Source: a bacterium (lineage in GTDB: Bacteria > Cyanobacteriota > Vampirovibrionia > Gastranaerophilales > Gastranaerophilaceae). Taken from it: a stretch of 64,000 nucleotides of DNA. The stretch spans positions 1 to 64,000 of the forward strand of contig JAFXXK010000015.1 of the NCBI GenBank assembly GCA_017542305.1, given 5' to 3'. Position 1 is the stretch's first letter; each line of letters opens with the position of its first letter. The notes beneath the pieces were generated by a model. It had not been told where the DNA came from, did not search any database, and was given only the letters and a program-made list of their open reading frames with translations. A program made the translations under genes and the position numbers. Positions 34,782 to 43,612 of this stretch are shown in pieces.

Positions 34782-36284
34782 ATGATAAATGCTGTTACCC
34801 CTTTTAACAAATTAAATCTGAACAATAATATTAATACTGACACAAGTGTCAATGCTAAAACCCAACAAATACGTTTTGATGATTTGAGCGTCAATAATGA
34901 CAAAAACGTGTTTTTAAAAGAATATTTATCCAAAAGACTGGCAAAAGAAAATGTTCAACTTCCCGAAAAATGGGAAATCAATGTTGAATCACCGTTAAAA
35001 ATCTCTAAAAGTGATGCGAAACTACTCAGAGATGTTCGTGTTAATACCTATAAAGCAAGAGTTGACGATATGTTCAGACTTCTTGAACAACCAAAAGAAT
35101 ACGTCAGCAAACGAATCTGCGAAATGAACATTCCACAGCCGGAAAAAGATAATTTAAGCTTGTTGAAAGAAAAATACGACAATTATTATACAATCACGCT
35201 TGAAACAGGGGATAAAAAATATAATTTACTTAATCTCTCGGAACAGGATAAAAAAGAACTGTCCGAGAAAAATCCTCAATTAGCAAAATTTATCGACAAC
35301 GAACAGGAATCATTAAATAACATAACCAAACAATTTGCCACCTCCGAAATAAAAAAAGAAGTTTTGGCTGAATCAGGCCGTTCATCAAGATACGGCGCGT
35401 ACGCATTAGTTCCTGTATTGTTGGTTCTGGGCGCTCAGGCAATATTTGAACAAAGAGCAGCCGCTAAAGAAATAGCTAAAGATGCTGAAAAATACTTAAA
35501 TAAACAAATTGAAATATACCAAGAAGGCAATCCGCTTAAAAAATATTTTTCTAAAAACGGATTAAAAGAATACGCAGAAACAATTAAAGACGGTAAAAGC
35601 AACTGGTGGAGAGTTTTAGCGATAGCTTTTGCAGGCTCATGGGATGATGACTTGGGCGCTGTAAAAGACTTCTTCCAGGATAATGATAATTTTGGAGCTA
35701 AAAAAGCTTCTATAATAGCAATTCCGTCAATGATAATCGGGACATTAACAAGCCTGGTTATTGCACCTTTGATGTCAGGTATGATAGATTACAGCAGGGC
35801 AAAAGCTTATGTTGCAAAACACGCACCTGATATGCATGTTCCGATGGATAAAAAAGCAAAGGCAGCATTTATTGCAGGAAATACACTTTTAGGTATAATT
35901 TTCAGCACCTTCTGCTCCGGTTCAAGCTGGACGTCGGAGGCATTGACATATTTACAATTAAAGAATAATAGAAAAACACTGAAAGATAATAATATCATTA
36001 CGAATGAAGAAGAAAAGAAATCATCTACATTCAAAAACTTTATGTCCTATGAAGCTTATTCGGGTAAACTTAACGGTATTTTGAAAGCTGATCCGATTTC
36101 AGGCGCCGGTTTTGGCTCTCTGGGTATGCTGACAAGTGCAAATCCTTATGTAAACGCACTTGCGACAACGACTTGCGGATGTATTGAAACTATAACCGCA
36201 AGTGTTAAACAATTTACAACCGATGGCGAAAGAAAAAGAGATATCGACAACGACAAAATCAAACTCATAAATTCGGTAAAATAA
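34782..36284 (+). CDS. Orphan polytopic membrane protein
   Basis: I do not recognise a family. About 500 residues: a polar, Asn-rich N terminus (MINAVTPFNKLNLNNN, later QQIRFDDL), a charged helical region to about residue 200, then hydrophobic segments near 205-225 (YGAYALVPVLLVLGAQ), 305-335 (IIAIPSMIIGTLTSLVIAP), 365-385 (FIAGNTLLGIIFSTFCSG) and 440-470 (Gly/Ala-rich). A short soluble stretch ends it. The start is uncertain: ATG at 34782 has only a weak ribosome binding site, and a TTG 60 bases upstream is open. The plan (Asn-rich leader, late membrane helices) resembles the 26280-27482 orphan. Confidence 0.7.
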   Translation: MINAVTPFNKLNLNNNINTDTSVNAKTQQIRFDDLSVNNDKNVFLKEYLSKRLAKENVQLPEKWEINVESPLKISKSDAKLLRDVRVNTYKARVDDMFRLLEQPKEYVSKRICEMNIPQPEKDNLSLLKEKYDNYYTITLETGDKKYNLLNLSEQDKKELSEKNPQLAKFIDNEQESLNNITKQFATSEIKKEVLAESGRSSRYGAYALVPVLLVLGAQAIFEQRAAAKEIAKDAEKYLNKQIEIYQEGNPLKKYFSKNGLKEYAETIKDGKSNWWRVLAIAFAGSWDDDLGAVKDFFQDNDNFGAKKASIIAIPSMIIGTLTSLVIAPLMSGMIDYSRAKAYVAKHAPDMHVPMDKKAKAAFIAGNTLLGIIFSTFCSGSSWTSEALTYLQLKNNRKTLKDNNIITNEEEKKSSTFKNFMSYEAYSGKLNGILKADPISGAGFGSLGMLTSANPYVNALATTTCGCIETITASVKQFTTDGERKRDIDNDKIKLINSVK

Positions 36285-36465
36285 TTTTGTAAAAATTTTG
36301 CCAAAAACAGGCATTTATTGTCTGAAATACACTAATAGTCAAAATCTTTACAATTCTGAAAACCCTTGTATCTATTGAGTTTTACTAAACCGATTGATTG
36401 ATTTTTTTCGTTTAAGGGTTGCATTTTTATATTTTTGTAATACTATGTATATATAAAATTTCATT

Positions 36466-36517
36466 CTCAAGAGTTAAAACTTGACATACACAAAGAGAGA
36501 GTGAACTTGCTCTTGGG
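36466..36517 (+). other. Possible structured leader before the transglycosylase gene
   Basis: CTCAAGAG at 36466-36473 can pair over 8 bp (one G-U) with CTCTTGGG at 36510-36517, closing a 36-nt loop containing two ACTTGA/AACTTG words, some 30 nt before the TTG start. I recognise no riboswitch consensus in it. Confidence 0.3.
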
Positions 36518-36549
36518 GATTTTCAATTTACAAACTAGAGGATTACATT

Positions 36550-37290
36550 TTGAAAAAACTATTACTTTTCACTATCATGTTAGTGGCATTGTGTTTTACG
36601 CCGGCTCAGGCCGCTGATGTAAATTCAATCAAAGTATCAATCGTCAAACATGCTATTGAACTTGGAGTAGACCCCGCAATTGCCCTCAGCATTGCAAGAA
36701 CCGAATCAGGTTTCAACCACAATGCAAGAAGCAGCCACGGTGCGGTAGGAGTATTTCAATTAATGCCTTCAACGGCAAGAAGAATGGGACTTAATCCGTA
36801 TCTGCTTAATGATAATATCAAAGGCGGAATTTTGTATTACAAGTCTATGTATAAAATGTTTGGGTCTGTAGAACTTGCTTTAGCTGCATACAATGCAGGT
36901 CCCGGCAACGTTAAAAGATATCAGGCAGTACCGCCTTATGCTGAAACAAAACGTTTCGTAAGCAAAATTATGACGGATTATAATTACTACAAAAAGAATT
37001 CCGACCCTGCAATCAGCACAGCAAAAGCTGCTATAGCTCAACAGGCCGCAGCTAAACAACAAGCAGTAGCAAAAGCTCAACCGGTTCAGACAAAAGGACC
37101 TGAAACAGTTAAAGCTGCTCAGGTTGAAGTTAAACCTATGATACCGGCAACAACATTAAGTATTGCCAATATGAGAATGCAGCAGGCACCGGAATTAGCT
37201 AAGGTTAAAAATATTAAAACAATAAAAGTTGAAGTTGCGGACGATACACCTATTGAATTAGAAGTCGAAGCAAAATCACTTGCTATATAA
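36550..37290 (+). CDS. Secreted lytic transglycosylase (SLT domain)
   Basis: Cuts the glycan strand of peptidoglycan to give anhydromuropeptides, in the periplasm. Residues 1-21 are a signal peptide (LLLFTIMLVALCFTPAQA). The SLT domain spans about 25-140 with catalytic Glu52 in TESGFNHNARS, then GVFQLMPSTARRMG and ALAAYNAGPGNVKRY. The C-terminal 100 residues are Ala/Gln/Lys/Pro-rich and probably flexible. The TTG start follows AGAGGA. A second transglycosylase (37358-38116) lies convergently across a shared terminator. Confidence 0.93.
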   Translation: MKKLLLFTIMLVALCFTPAQAADVNSIKVSIVKHAIELGVDPAIALSIARTESGFNHNARSSHGAVGVFQLMPSTARRMGLNPYLLNDNIKGGILYYKSMYKMFGSVELALAAYNAGPGNVKRYQAVPPYAETKRFVSKIMTDYNYYKKNSDPAISTAKAAIAQQAAAKQQAVAKAQPVQTKGPETVKAAQVEVKPMIPATTLSIANMRMQQAPELAKVKNIKTIKVEVADDTPIELEVEAKSLAI

Positions 37291-37310
37291 TTTAAAGAAC
37301 AATAAGTAAA

Positions 37311-37340
37311 AATAAACCTCCGAATTATCGGAGGTTTATT
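37311..37340. terminator. Bidirectional terminator between two transglycosylase genes
   Basis: AATAAACCTCCG and its complement around AATTAT, with T-runs on both strands. Confidence 0.9.
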
Positions 37341-37357
37341 TTATTATAAAATTAATT

Positions 37358-38116
37358 TTACAGATAATTTGCTAAGATACTTCTTACATAATTTTGGGTT
37401 TCTTTATACGGGGGAACTCCCGAATATTTATCTACGGCATTAGGTCCTGCATTATAAGCAGCAAGTGCTAAAATCACATTGCCGTTATATTTGTTTAACA
37501 TTGATTTCAGATATTTTACTCCGCCCTCAACATTCTGAACAGGATTCATAGGGTCGTTTACCCCTAATCCTCTTGCGGTTGCAGGCATCAATTGCATCAA
37601 ACCCATAGCCCCTGCTTTGGATTTTGCATTCGGATTAAAACCTGATTCCTGTTTTATAAGGGCTTTCACCAATTTGCTGTCAACTCCGTATTTGTCTGAC
37701 ACTTTGTCAATCATATTCATAAGCTGAGTTTTAGACCCTGATATATTAGGCGAACCCTGCATTATTGCGGCAGCCTGTGCAACAGAATTTGTGGTATTTG
37801 TATTTACAACGCCTGCAATTGCACTCTGAACTTCCGAATTACTCCCTAACAACTTTCCGTTAACATTTAAAGATGCATTATTTCGCAACATATTACCGAA
37901 ATTTACCGGTTCAGAAGATTGCAAAATACTTTCAAACCCGTTTATTGGTCTGTTAGCCGGATAAATAGTATCGATAGGATTAGCCGAAACTTGCTGAACA
38001 GGACCTTGCAGTTTGTTTTTGATACTTACAACCTGATTGGATATTGAACTGTAACGTTTCATCGCTTCAGTTCTTCCGCCTGTGTTAAGCAAACTTTGAA
38101 TCATTTCTGAAAACAT
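37358..38116 (-). CDS. Lytic transglycosylase (SLT domain), no signal peptide
   Basis: Peptidoglycan transglycosylase of the same family as its convergent neighbour. The SLT domain is C-terminal (about 130-250), with catalytic Glu157 in KQESGFNPNAKSK, GLMQLMPATARGLG and ALAAYNAGPNAVDKY. The first 130 residues are Ser/Asn-rich, without a hydrophobic export signal, which is the layout of flagellar or appendage-linked SLT proteins exported by a dedicated system; that comparison is inference. Length 252. Confidence 0.9.
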   Translation of the reverse strand: MFSEMIQSLLNTGGRTEAMKRYSSISNQVVSIKNKLQGPVQQVSANPIDTIYPANRPINGFESILQSSEPVNFGNMLRNNASLNVNGKLLGSNSEVQSAIAGVVNTNTTNSVAQAAAIMQGSPNISGSKTQLMNMIDKVSDKYGVDSKLVKALIKQESGFNPNAKSKAGAMGLMQLMPATARGLGVNDPMNPVQNVEGGVKYLKSMLNKYNGNVILALAAYNAGPNAVDKYSGVPPYKETQNYVRSILANYL

Positions 38117-38278
38117 ATCTCTACTCTACCCTCGTCTTGATATCGCTATTATAAACCGTACAGCAAATATTCGTATCATATAAAATGATGATTTTTTGCC
38201 GTTTTGATTTAATTAACTACCTGCATGACTTTATTTAATAATTTTCGGGTAAAAGTCAAATCATGACATGTTTTTGAA

Positions 38279-39352
38279 TTATTTTGTTTCAATAAAATCT
38301 GTATTTAATAAATATTCACTCTTATTATTCTGAATATCAATTTTATTTATTATGTTTGCACGTTTTTTACGGAAAAGCATATCGACAAAAGCTTCCAAAC
38401 GAGTAACAAAACCTGCTTCACCGGTCTGTTCATCAATAGTCAGATTTATAATCGGTTTGTTAAATTGTTTTGCTTTTCTGATTATTCTTTCAACCATCAG
38501 AGAATCAGGACCGCAGCCAAATGCATTCAGCGCAATAATTCCATCGATTTTGTTATCTTTGAGATAATGACCTGCCGTACCTGTCATTTCGTATTCGTTT
38601 GCCCAATACATTTTATCTCCGAGAGTATTAATACCTTCTATGGTTTGTTCGTGAGAAAGCTGCAGTGCCGTATAAACTTTAACATCCATCGCTTCAAGCT
38701 TTTCAATAATTTTCATTGAAGCACGGTCATCATATATATTATATCCGTGTGAAACCAAAGCTATTGAAATAGGGTATTCTTTAGTGTTATTTTCAATAAA
38801 GACTTTCCCCTGCAAAGCATAGCTTAAAGCTTTCTTGTAGCTCATGCCGGATTTTGACATAATATGGAAATTATTAAATGTCCTCCAGCCGGCTTTTGAA
38901 GCTTCCTTTATTCTGTTCATATCGGTAATGCCGAACGGTTTTACCGCCTGAGCGAGAAATTCGTATAACCCTAGCCCTTTTTCTGATTTATCCAATGTAG
39001 CTTCAATCATGGTGAACGGGGTTTTTACAACATTTCTGATTAAATCGGGGAGTCCTCTGATTTTTGAACAGTTATAAATTTTAGGAGCTATAGACTGAAT
39101 AGACGGAACAAAAATTTTATCTACACCCTTGTTTAAAAGGTTTAGTATATGTCCGACATATATTTTTATAGGAAGACATGTTTCGGTAACAACAAGTGCC
39201 GAACCGTCAGACATCGTCTGCTTTGTAGTAACATCCGACAACACAATTTTTATACCTAATGCAGTAAAAAATCCGTAATAAAAAGGATAATTGTGATAGA
39301 AATTCATGGCTCTCGGAATACCTATTACCATTTCGTTGTTATTTGCTTGCAT
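38279..39352 (-). CDS. Acyl-CoA dehydratase activase-related protein (DUF2229-type)
   Basis: Resembles the domain fused to 2-hydroxyacyl-CoA dehydratase activases (BcrAD/BadFG-linked DUF2229), here standing alone at 357 residues. Seen: GIPRAMNFYHNYPFYYGFF, SDGSALVVTETCLPIKIYVGH, FVPSIQSIAPKIYNCSKIRG and NAFGCGPDSLMVERI, whose conserved cysteines (in TETCLP, YNCSK and GCGPD) suggest an iron-sulfur cluster. The ATPase activase half and a dehydratase are not nearby. The function is therefore unclear; a solo member of this group has, to my knowledge, no proven reaction. Confidence 0.82.
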   Translation of the reverse strand: MQANNNEMVIGIPRAMNFYHNYPFYYGFFTALGIKIVLSDVTTKQTMSDGSALVVTETCLPIKIYVGHILNLLNKGVDKIFVPSIQSIAPKIYNCSKIRGLPDLIRNVVKTPFTMIEATLDKSEKGLGLYEFLAQAVKPFGITDMNRIKEASKAGWRTFNNFHIMSKSGMSYKKALSYALQGKVFIENNTKEYPISIALVSHGYNIYDDRASMKIIEKLEAMDVKVYTALQLSHEQTIEGINTLGDKMYWANEYEMTGTAGHYLKDNKIDGIIALNAFGCGPDSLMVERIIRKAKQFNKPIINLTIDEQTGEAGFVTRLEAFVDMLFRKKRANIINKIDIQNNKSEYLLNTDFIETK

Positions 39353-39536
39353 TTCTAAGATATTCTCCCTATAAGGTAACTTCCTTTACTACCACTATAA
39401 TACTTCAAACTAAAAAAAAATACCATTTTTTAAACAAAAATATTAATATTTGTTTATGTTCTTTCTGAAATCACAAATTTCTCATTTATAAAAGAACGCA
39501 GCAAATACAATAATAATTAATGGTACAGGCATAAAA

Positions 39537-39606
39537 AGAGCGGAGTTAATAAACTTGCACGATTAGCAAATTTTGTTGCTGTCCTTTTAGTGCAAAACTC
39601 CACTCT
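39537..39606 (-). terminator. Long three-tier hairpin terminator
   Basis: An 11-bp outer stem (one mismatch; AGAGCGGAGTT), a 6-bp middle stem TTGCAC/GTGCAA and a 5-bp inner stem AGCAA/TTGCT stack on each other. On the minus strand it follows the stop of the gene at 39616 and ends in CTCTTTTT. It is longer than other terminators here. Confidence 0.7.
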
Positions 39607-39615
39607 CAACGATTT

Positions 39616-40446
39616 TTATGCGGATTTTTTTACCGGGCGATTTAATCCTGAAATCAATAATGCTGTCACGGAACCAACGACAGCAGCACCCATGAGTGCA
39701 GATTTCGTTCTGGCTTTCGGTAAAAATTCGCTTATAGCCTCGTAATTTTTAATCAGATTCTTATTATTTGAAAGTTCAAATAACTTACTTGAAGCCATAG
39801 TTCTGCGTCTTGCAAGCGCAGAAAGGAAATCATGATAAGCTTCTCTGACTTTGGCGTATTTTACGGGCTCATGTTTTACTTTAGCAAGTCTTTCTTCGGA
39901 TAAATTTCTTACGCTGTCTTTGTATAATTCTATCTTAGTTCCTATTATAGCTTTAGCTTTGGCTAAATCGGAATTTGCCTGAGTCAATGCGCGTTTCAAA
40001 TTTATATCTTCCGGCGACGCTTTTAATGCAGCTTTAGCTGCTCGGTATCTTTGGTTAAGCTCTACATAATTTGTTTCTTTAACGGCTCTTTGTAAATTGG
40101 TTCGATTTGTTTCATAAGTTTCGCGCAAATTCTTCGAAACAGGAACTTTGTTAAAGTTGTCTATCCAATTTTTTGCAGTTGTTTTAACCTGATTTACCAA
40201 ACCGCTTCTTGCAGCTCTGTAATCCTGCCTTGCCTGTCTTACATTGGCAAGTGCTATTTGCTCTCTTACTGTCATATTATTCGTTAATTCCGGGGAATAA
40301 ATTTTGTCAAATTTATCCTCTTGCAACAACAATAACCTTTTTAACGAATATTTTCTGGGTGCTAAAGAATATCCGATGCCTAATCCAATAACACCACCTG
40401 CACACGGTTCTATCACAGGACTAACCGATAAGGACCTCTCACTCAT
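39616..40446 (-). CDS. Orphan protein with terminal hydrophobic segments and coiled coil
   Basis: I do not recognise a family. The 276 residues have a glycine-rich hydrophobic start (GGVIGLGIGYSLAP), a long Arg/Lys/Ala/Glu-rich coiled coil (about 60-230), and a C-terminal hydrophobic helix (SALMGAAVVGSVTALLISGL). Such a layout would span between two membrane-attached ends. No signal peptide. Flanked by its own promoter region upstream and the three-tier hairpin downstream. Confidence 0.72.
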   Translation of the reverse strand: MSERSLSVSPVIEPCAGGVIGLGIGYSLAPRKYSLKRLLLLQEDKFDKIYSPELTNNMTVREQIALANVRQARQDYRAARSGLVNQVKTTAKNWIDNFNKVPVSKNLRETYETNRTNLQRAVKETNYVELNQRYRAAKAALKASPEDINLKRALTQANSDLAKAKAIIGTKIELYKDSVRNLSEERLAKVKHEPVKYAKVREAYHDFLSALARRRTMASSKLFELSNNKNLIKNYEAISEFLPKARTKSALMGAAVVGSVTALLISGLNRPVKKSA

Positions 40447-40596
40447 AAGAACCCCCTTTTACATATTCTTTTTTGACTCCTAAATGTATTTATATTATAA
40501 CTCTTTATTAAAATATTTGTTATATTTATTAATAAAACTTTACATATTGTAACATTTCGTTTTTTGTGTTATCATAATAGCAAACTGGAGGGCTTT

Positions 40597-41691
40597 ATGG
40601 ACGAATTGCCAACAATCACTATCATTACACCAACACACAATTTAATAGATAACGAACTCGTTGATGATTTCAATATTTTAACCACACTTTTAAGCAGACA
40701 ATCTTACCCAAATATTGAACATCTTATTATAGACAAAGCATCAAATGACGGAACAGTCCAGCTGTTATCCGATTATAAAAGCAAAGGGTATATTCAGTTT
40801 TATTCGGAACCGGATTCGGGCAAATTTGATGCTCTTAATAAAGGTATAATGAGAGCAAAAGGGGAATTCGTTGCATTTCTTAATCCCAGTGATTTTATAC
40901 ACGATATATTAGCAATTGAAGAAATTCTTGCCAATATGGAAGAAATGGGTGCTGATTACTCCTTTGGCTCAGCATACGCATTACATCCGGAAGGATATAT
41001 TCTCCCATTTGAACCTGCCATACTTAATGTATTTCAGGTTGTTCCCTGTGCCCTGCAGGCTATGGTATTCAAAAAATCAGTCCTTGCCGCTGAAAACTAT
41101 TTTGATACCAAATTAAGAAATATGGCAGATTTTGATTTGGTTATGAGACTTGTTATGAAAGAATACGGCGGCATATTATACGATAAGAATTATGTAACAT
41201 ACAAAATTAGCAAAGATGTTGTAGGAAATATTGAACAGGTAAATAATGAAACAAGCCAGGTATACGTTAAGAACTTCCGAAGCATATACCCGCTTACAAA
41301 AGAAGTTGTGGAAAAAATTACAACAGTTTCAGAATTTCCACAGGATTTACTTAACAAGCTTTCGACATACTTCCCCGAAGAATCCAGAGAAGACTTTTTC
41401 GCTGCATGCGAAGAAATGCATCAATTGAGAGTTAGGGCATATAACGAAATGAACGGTATAGAAACAGAACCGGAAGAAGGAGAAGCTCCGGAGGCGGGGA
41501 CTCCTGCAGAGGGAGAGGAACCTCAACAGCCGGCTCAACAGCCAGGTATGCCGCCTCGTCCACAGATGCCCGGTATGCCAAGACCAGGAATGACACCTCG
41601 TCCGCAAATGCCAGGGATGTCCGGACAACCTATGCGTCAAACAAATCCACAAATGCCTCCAAGACCGCATATGCCGGGTATGAATCAATAA
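40597..41691 (+). CDS. Family 2 glycosyltransferase with Pro/Met/Gly tail
   Basis: GT-A-fold transferase of family GT2. The catalytic domain (about 5-210) has ITIITPTHNL, SYPNIEHLIIDKASNDGT, YSEPDSGKFDALNKGIMRAKGEFVAFLNPSDF and the acceptor-side MADFDLVMRLV. Residues 290-364 form an acidic linker, then a tail of Pro-Met-Pro-Gly-Met and Arg-Pro-Gln units, unusual for a GT2. GGAGG precedes ATG 40597. The donor and acceptor are unknown; lptB follows 77 bp downstream, so an envelope glycan is plausible. Confidence 0.88.
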   Translation: MDELPTITIITPTHNLIDNELVDDFNILTTLLSRQSYPNIEHLIIDKASNDGTVQLLSDYKSKGYIQFYSEPDSGKFDALNKGIMRAKGEFVAFLNPSDFIHDILAIEEILANMEEMGADYSFGSAYALHPEGYILPFEPAILNVFQVVPCALQAMVFKKSVLAAENYFDTKLRNMADFDLVMRLVMKEYGGILYDKNYVTYKISKDVVGNIEQVNNETSQVYVKNFRSIYPLTKEVVEKITTVSEFPQDLLNKLSTYFPEESREDFFAACEEMHQLRVRAYNEMNGIETEPEEGEAPEAGTPAEGEEPQQPAQQPGMPPRPQMPGMPRPGMTPRPQMPGMSGQPMRQTNPQMPPRPHMPGMNQ

Positions 41692-41768
41692 TTATATTCT
41701 TTTACTTTCTTCTTGCAATGTATTTATATTTAAAGTAAAATATTTGTACATGTGATTGAGGGAATTGT

Positions 41769-42494
41769 ATGAGAATTGAGGCGCAAAATTTAATTAAAAT
41801 ATATGGTTACAGAAGTGTTGTTAATGATGTTTCTTTTCATATAAATAAGGGTGAAGTTGTTTGTCTTTTGGGTCCTAACGGAGCCGGTAAAACTACTACA
41901 TTTTATATGGTAGTAGGACTTATTAAGCCGAACAAGGGGAAAATTATACTTGACGGTCAGGATATTTCGACACTTCCGATGAACGAGAGAGCGAAATTAG
42001 GTATCGGTTATTTACCGCAGGAAGCTTCCATCTTCAGAAAATTAACAGTTGAAGATAATCTGAAACTCGTTTTACAAATGAATGAAAAACTTACGATAAA
42101 CGAAAAGAAAATGAAGCTTGAAGAATTACTCAATGAATTTGGAATTGAAAGACTTCGTTCTTATGCTGCAGTTTCTCTGTCCGGCGGAGAACGCCGACGT
42201 GTAGAAATAGCAAGAGCATTGGCAGCAAGCCCCGATTTTATACTTCTTGATGAACCGTTTGCCGGTATTGACCCGATTGCTATAGGTGAAATTAAAGAAA
42301 ATATCAGAAAAATATCAGAAGAAAAAGGTCTCGGTATTCTTATAACCGACCACAACCCGAAAGCAACCCTGTCTATCACGGACAGAGCTTATGTTATATT
42401 CGACGGAAAAATCAAAATTGAAGGAAGAAGTCAGGATGTTGCGGTAGATCCTGTAGCTAAAGAATTTTATCTCGGAAAGGATTTCGAACTGTAA
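41769..42494 (+). CDS. lptB: LPS export ABC transporter ATPase
   Basis: ATPase that powers extraction of lipopolysaccharide from the inner membrane. The 241 residues have Walker A GPNGAGKTT, Q-loop YLPQEASIF, signature LSGGERRR, Walker B FILLDEPFAGID and the H-loop ITDHNP. The QEASIFRKLTVEDN stretch is characteristic of LptB. It overlaps the permease gene by one base (TAATG), confirming the partnership. Confidence 0.96.
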   Translation: MRIEAQNLIKIYGYRSVVNDVSFHINKGEVVCLLGPNGAGKTTTFYMVVGLIKPNKGKIILDGQDISTLPMNERAKLGIGYLPQEASIFRKLTVEDNLKLVLQMNEKLTINEKKMKLEELLNEFGIERLRSYAAVSLSGGERRRVEIARALAASPDFILLDEPFAGIDPIAIGEIKENIRKISEEKGLGILITDHNPKATLSITDRAYVIFDGKIKIEGRSQDVAVDPVAKEFYLGKDFEL

Positions 42495-43612
42495 TGAGAG
42501 CTCTTCCCAAAATAACAATATATGACAGATATGTTTTCCAACAGGTTCTTATTGCAACCGTAGTTGCAATATTGTTGTTTATTGTAGTTTGGATTGCTCC
42601 TGAAATGCTTTTGAAAACCATAAAAAAAGCATTGTCCGGCGAATATGATATGCGAACGGCTTTTTTGGTTTTGGCATGCGAAATCCCGCTGATTTTAGGA
42701 AAAGCCTTTCCTGTTGGTTTATTACTGGGATCTCTGTTTACATTCGATAAATTATCAAAGGATTCGGAACTGACAATATTTAGAGCTGTAGGATTATCAT
42801 TTAAAAGAATTTTAGCTCCCGTACTTGTATTGAGCTTCATAGTTACCGGATTGTGTTTTTACACATGTGACAGACTTATTCCGGCAGCGGAAACAAAAAA
42901 AATGGAAATAAAAGATAAACATCCTACAACTCAGTATATCTATACCCAAAAGGATAAGAACGGGGCTCCGGAATTAGCTGTTGTAGTTTCCGGCTTCAGA
43001 GATAAAATCATGTATGACGTCATTGTACTTGATTTTTCAAAAAAAATATATTCTGATGTTCACCAGCTCTCGAATATATATTCCGCAAGTATCGGAAAAT
43101 ATAAAGGTAAATATTGGGAACTTCGTGATATAAAACAATATGACATATCCAGTGACGGAATTTTTACGGCAATAGAACATGTTAAAAAAATGAGAATTCT
43201 AAATGATGAAACAGCCGCGAAAAATACCTATACACTAATGACGTATTCCACAAAAAAAGAACGTGAAATAAATAACAGAGATTTAAGAAAATATATAAAA
43301 CTGCTTAAATCAGAAGAAATGGAAGAAGAATACAATTATATGCTGAATAAATATTTTCAAAGATTCTTCCACCCGTTTATGTGTGTATTGCTTGCCATAA
43401 TGGGAACATTACTGGGCTTCAGTAAACCGAGAGAACAAAGAATGATTGGGTTTGCAATAGCTATCGGCAGTATATTTGTATACTATATAACACTGCCATT
43501 TTTTGATCTGCTTGCGGAAAAAGGTGTTTTACATCCGCTAATTACCGCAATATTCCCTCCATTGGCATTTTTAATGTGTATCATAATTTTTTATAAGTCA
43601 AAGGATTTGTAA
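42494..43612 (+). CDS. LptF/LptG-family permease
   Basis: Inner-membrane permease of the LPS exporter (YjgP/YjgQ family, PF03739). The 372 residues have helices near 15-40, 60-80, 100-125 at the N-terminal end and 290-370 at the C-terminal end, with the periplasmic jellyroll between (about 130-280). Landmarks are YDRYVFQQVL, GKAFPVGLLLGSLFTFDKLSKDSELT and the C-terminal HPFMCVLLAIMGTLLGFS. Only one permease is here; proteobacteria use an LptF plus LptG pair, so this may act as a homodimer or pair with a gene elsewhere. Confidence 0.93.
   Translation: MRALPKITIYDRYVFQQVLIATVVAILLFIVVWIAPEMLLKTIKKALSGEYDMRTAFLVLACEIPLILGKAFPVGLLLGSLFTFDKLSKDSELTIFRAVGLSFKRILAPVLVLSFIVTGLCFYTCDRLIPAAETKKMEIKDKHPTTQYIYTQKDKNGAPELAVVVSGFRDKIMYDVIVLDFSKKIYSDVHQLSNIYSASIGKYKGKYWELRDIKQYDISSDGIFTAIEHVKKMRILNDETAAKNTYTLMTYSTKKEREINNRDLRKYIKLLKSEEMEEEYNYMLNKYFQRFFHPFMCVLLAIMGTLLGFSKPREQRMIGFAIAIGSIFVYYITLPFFDLLAEKGVLHPLITAIFPPLAFLMCIIIFYKSKDL

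Noticed and set aside
36466-36517. Cyclic di-AMP (ydaO-type) riboswitch before the transglycosylase gene
   Set aside because: Location would fit, but none of the conserved sequence of that riboswitch is visible; only one 8-bp pairing is.
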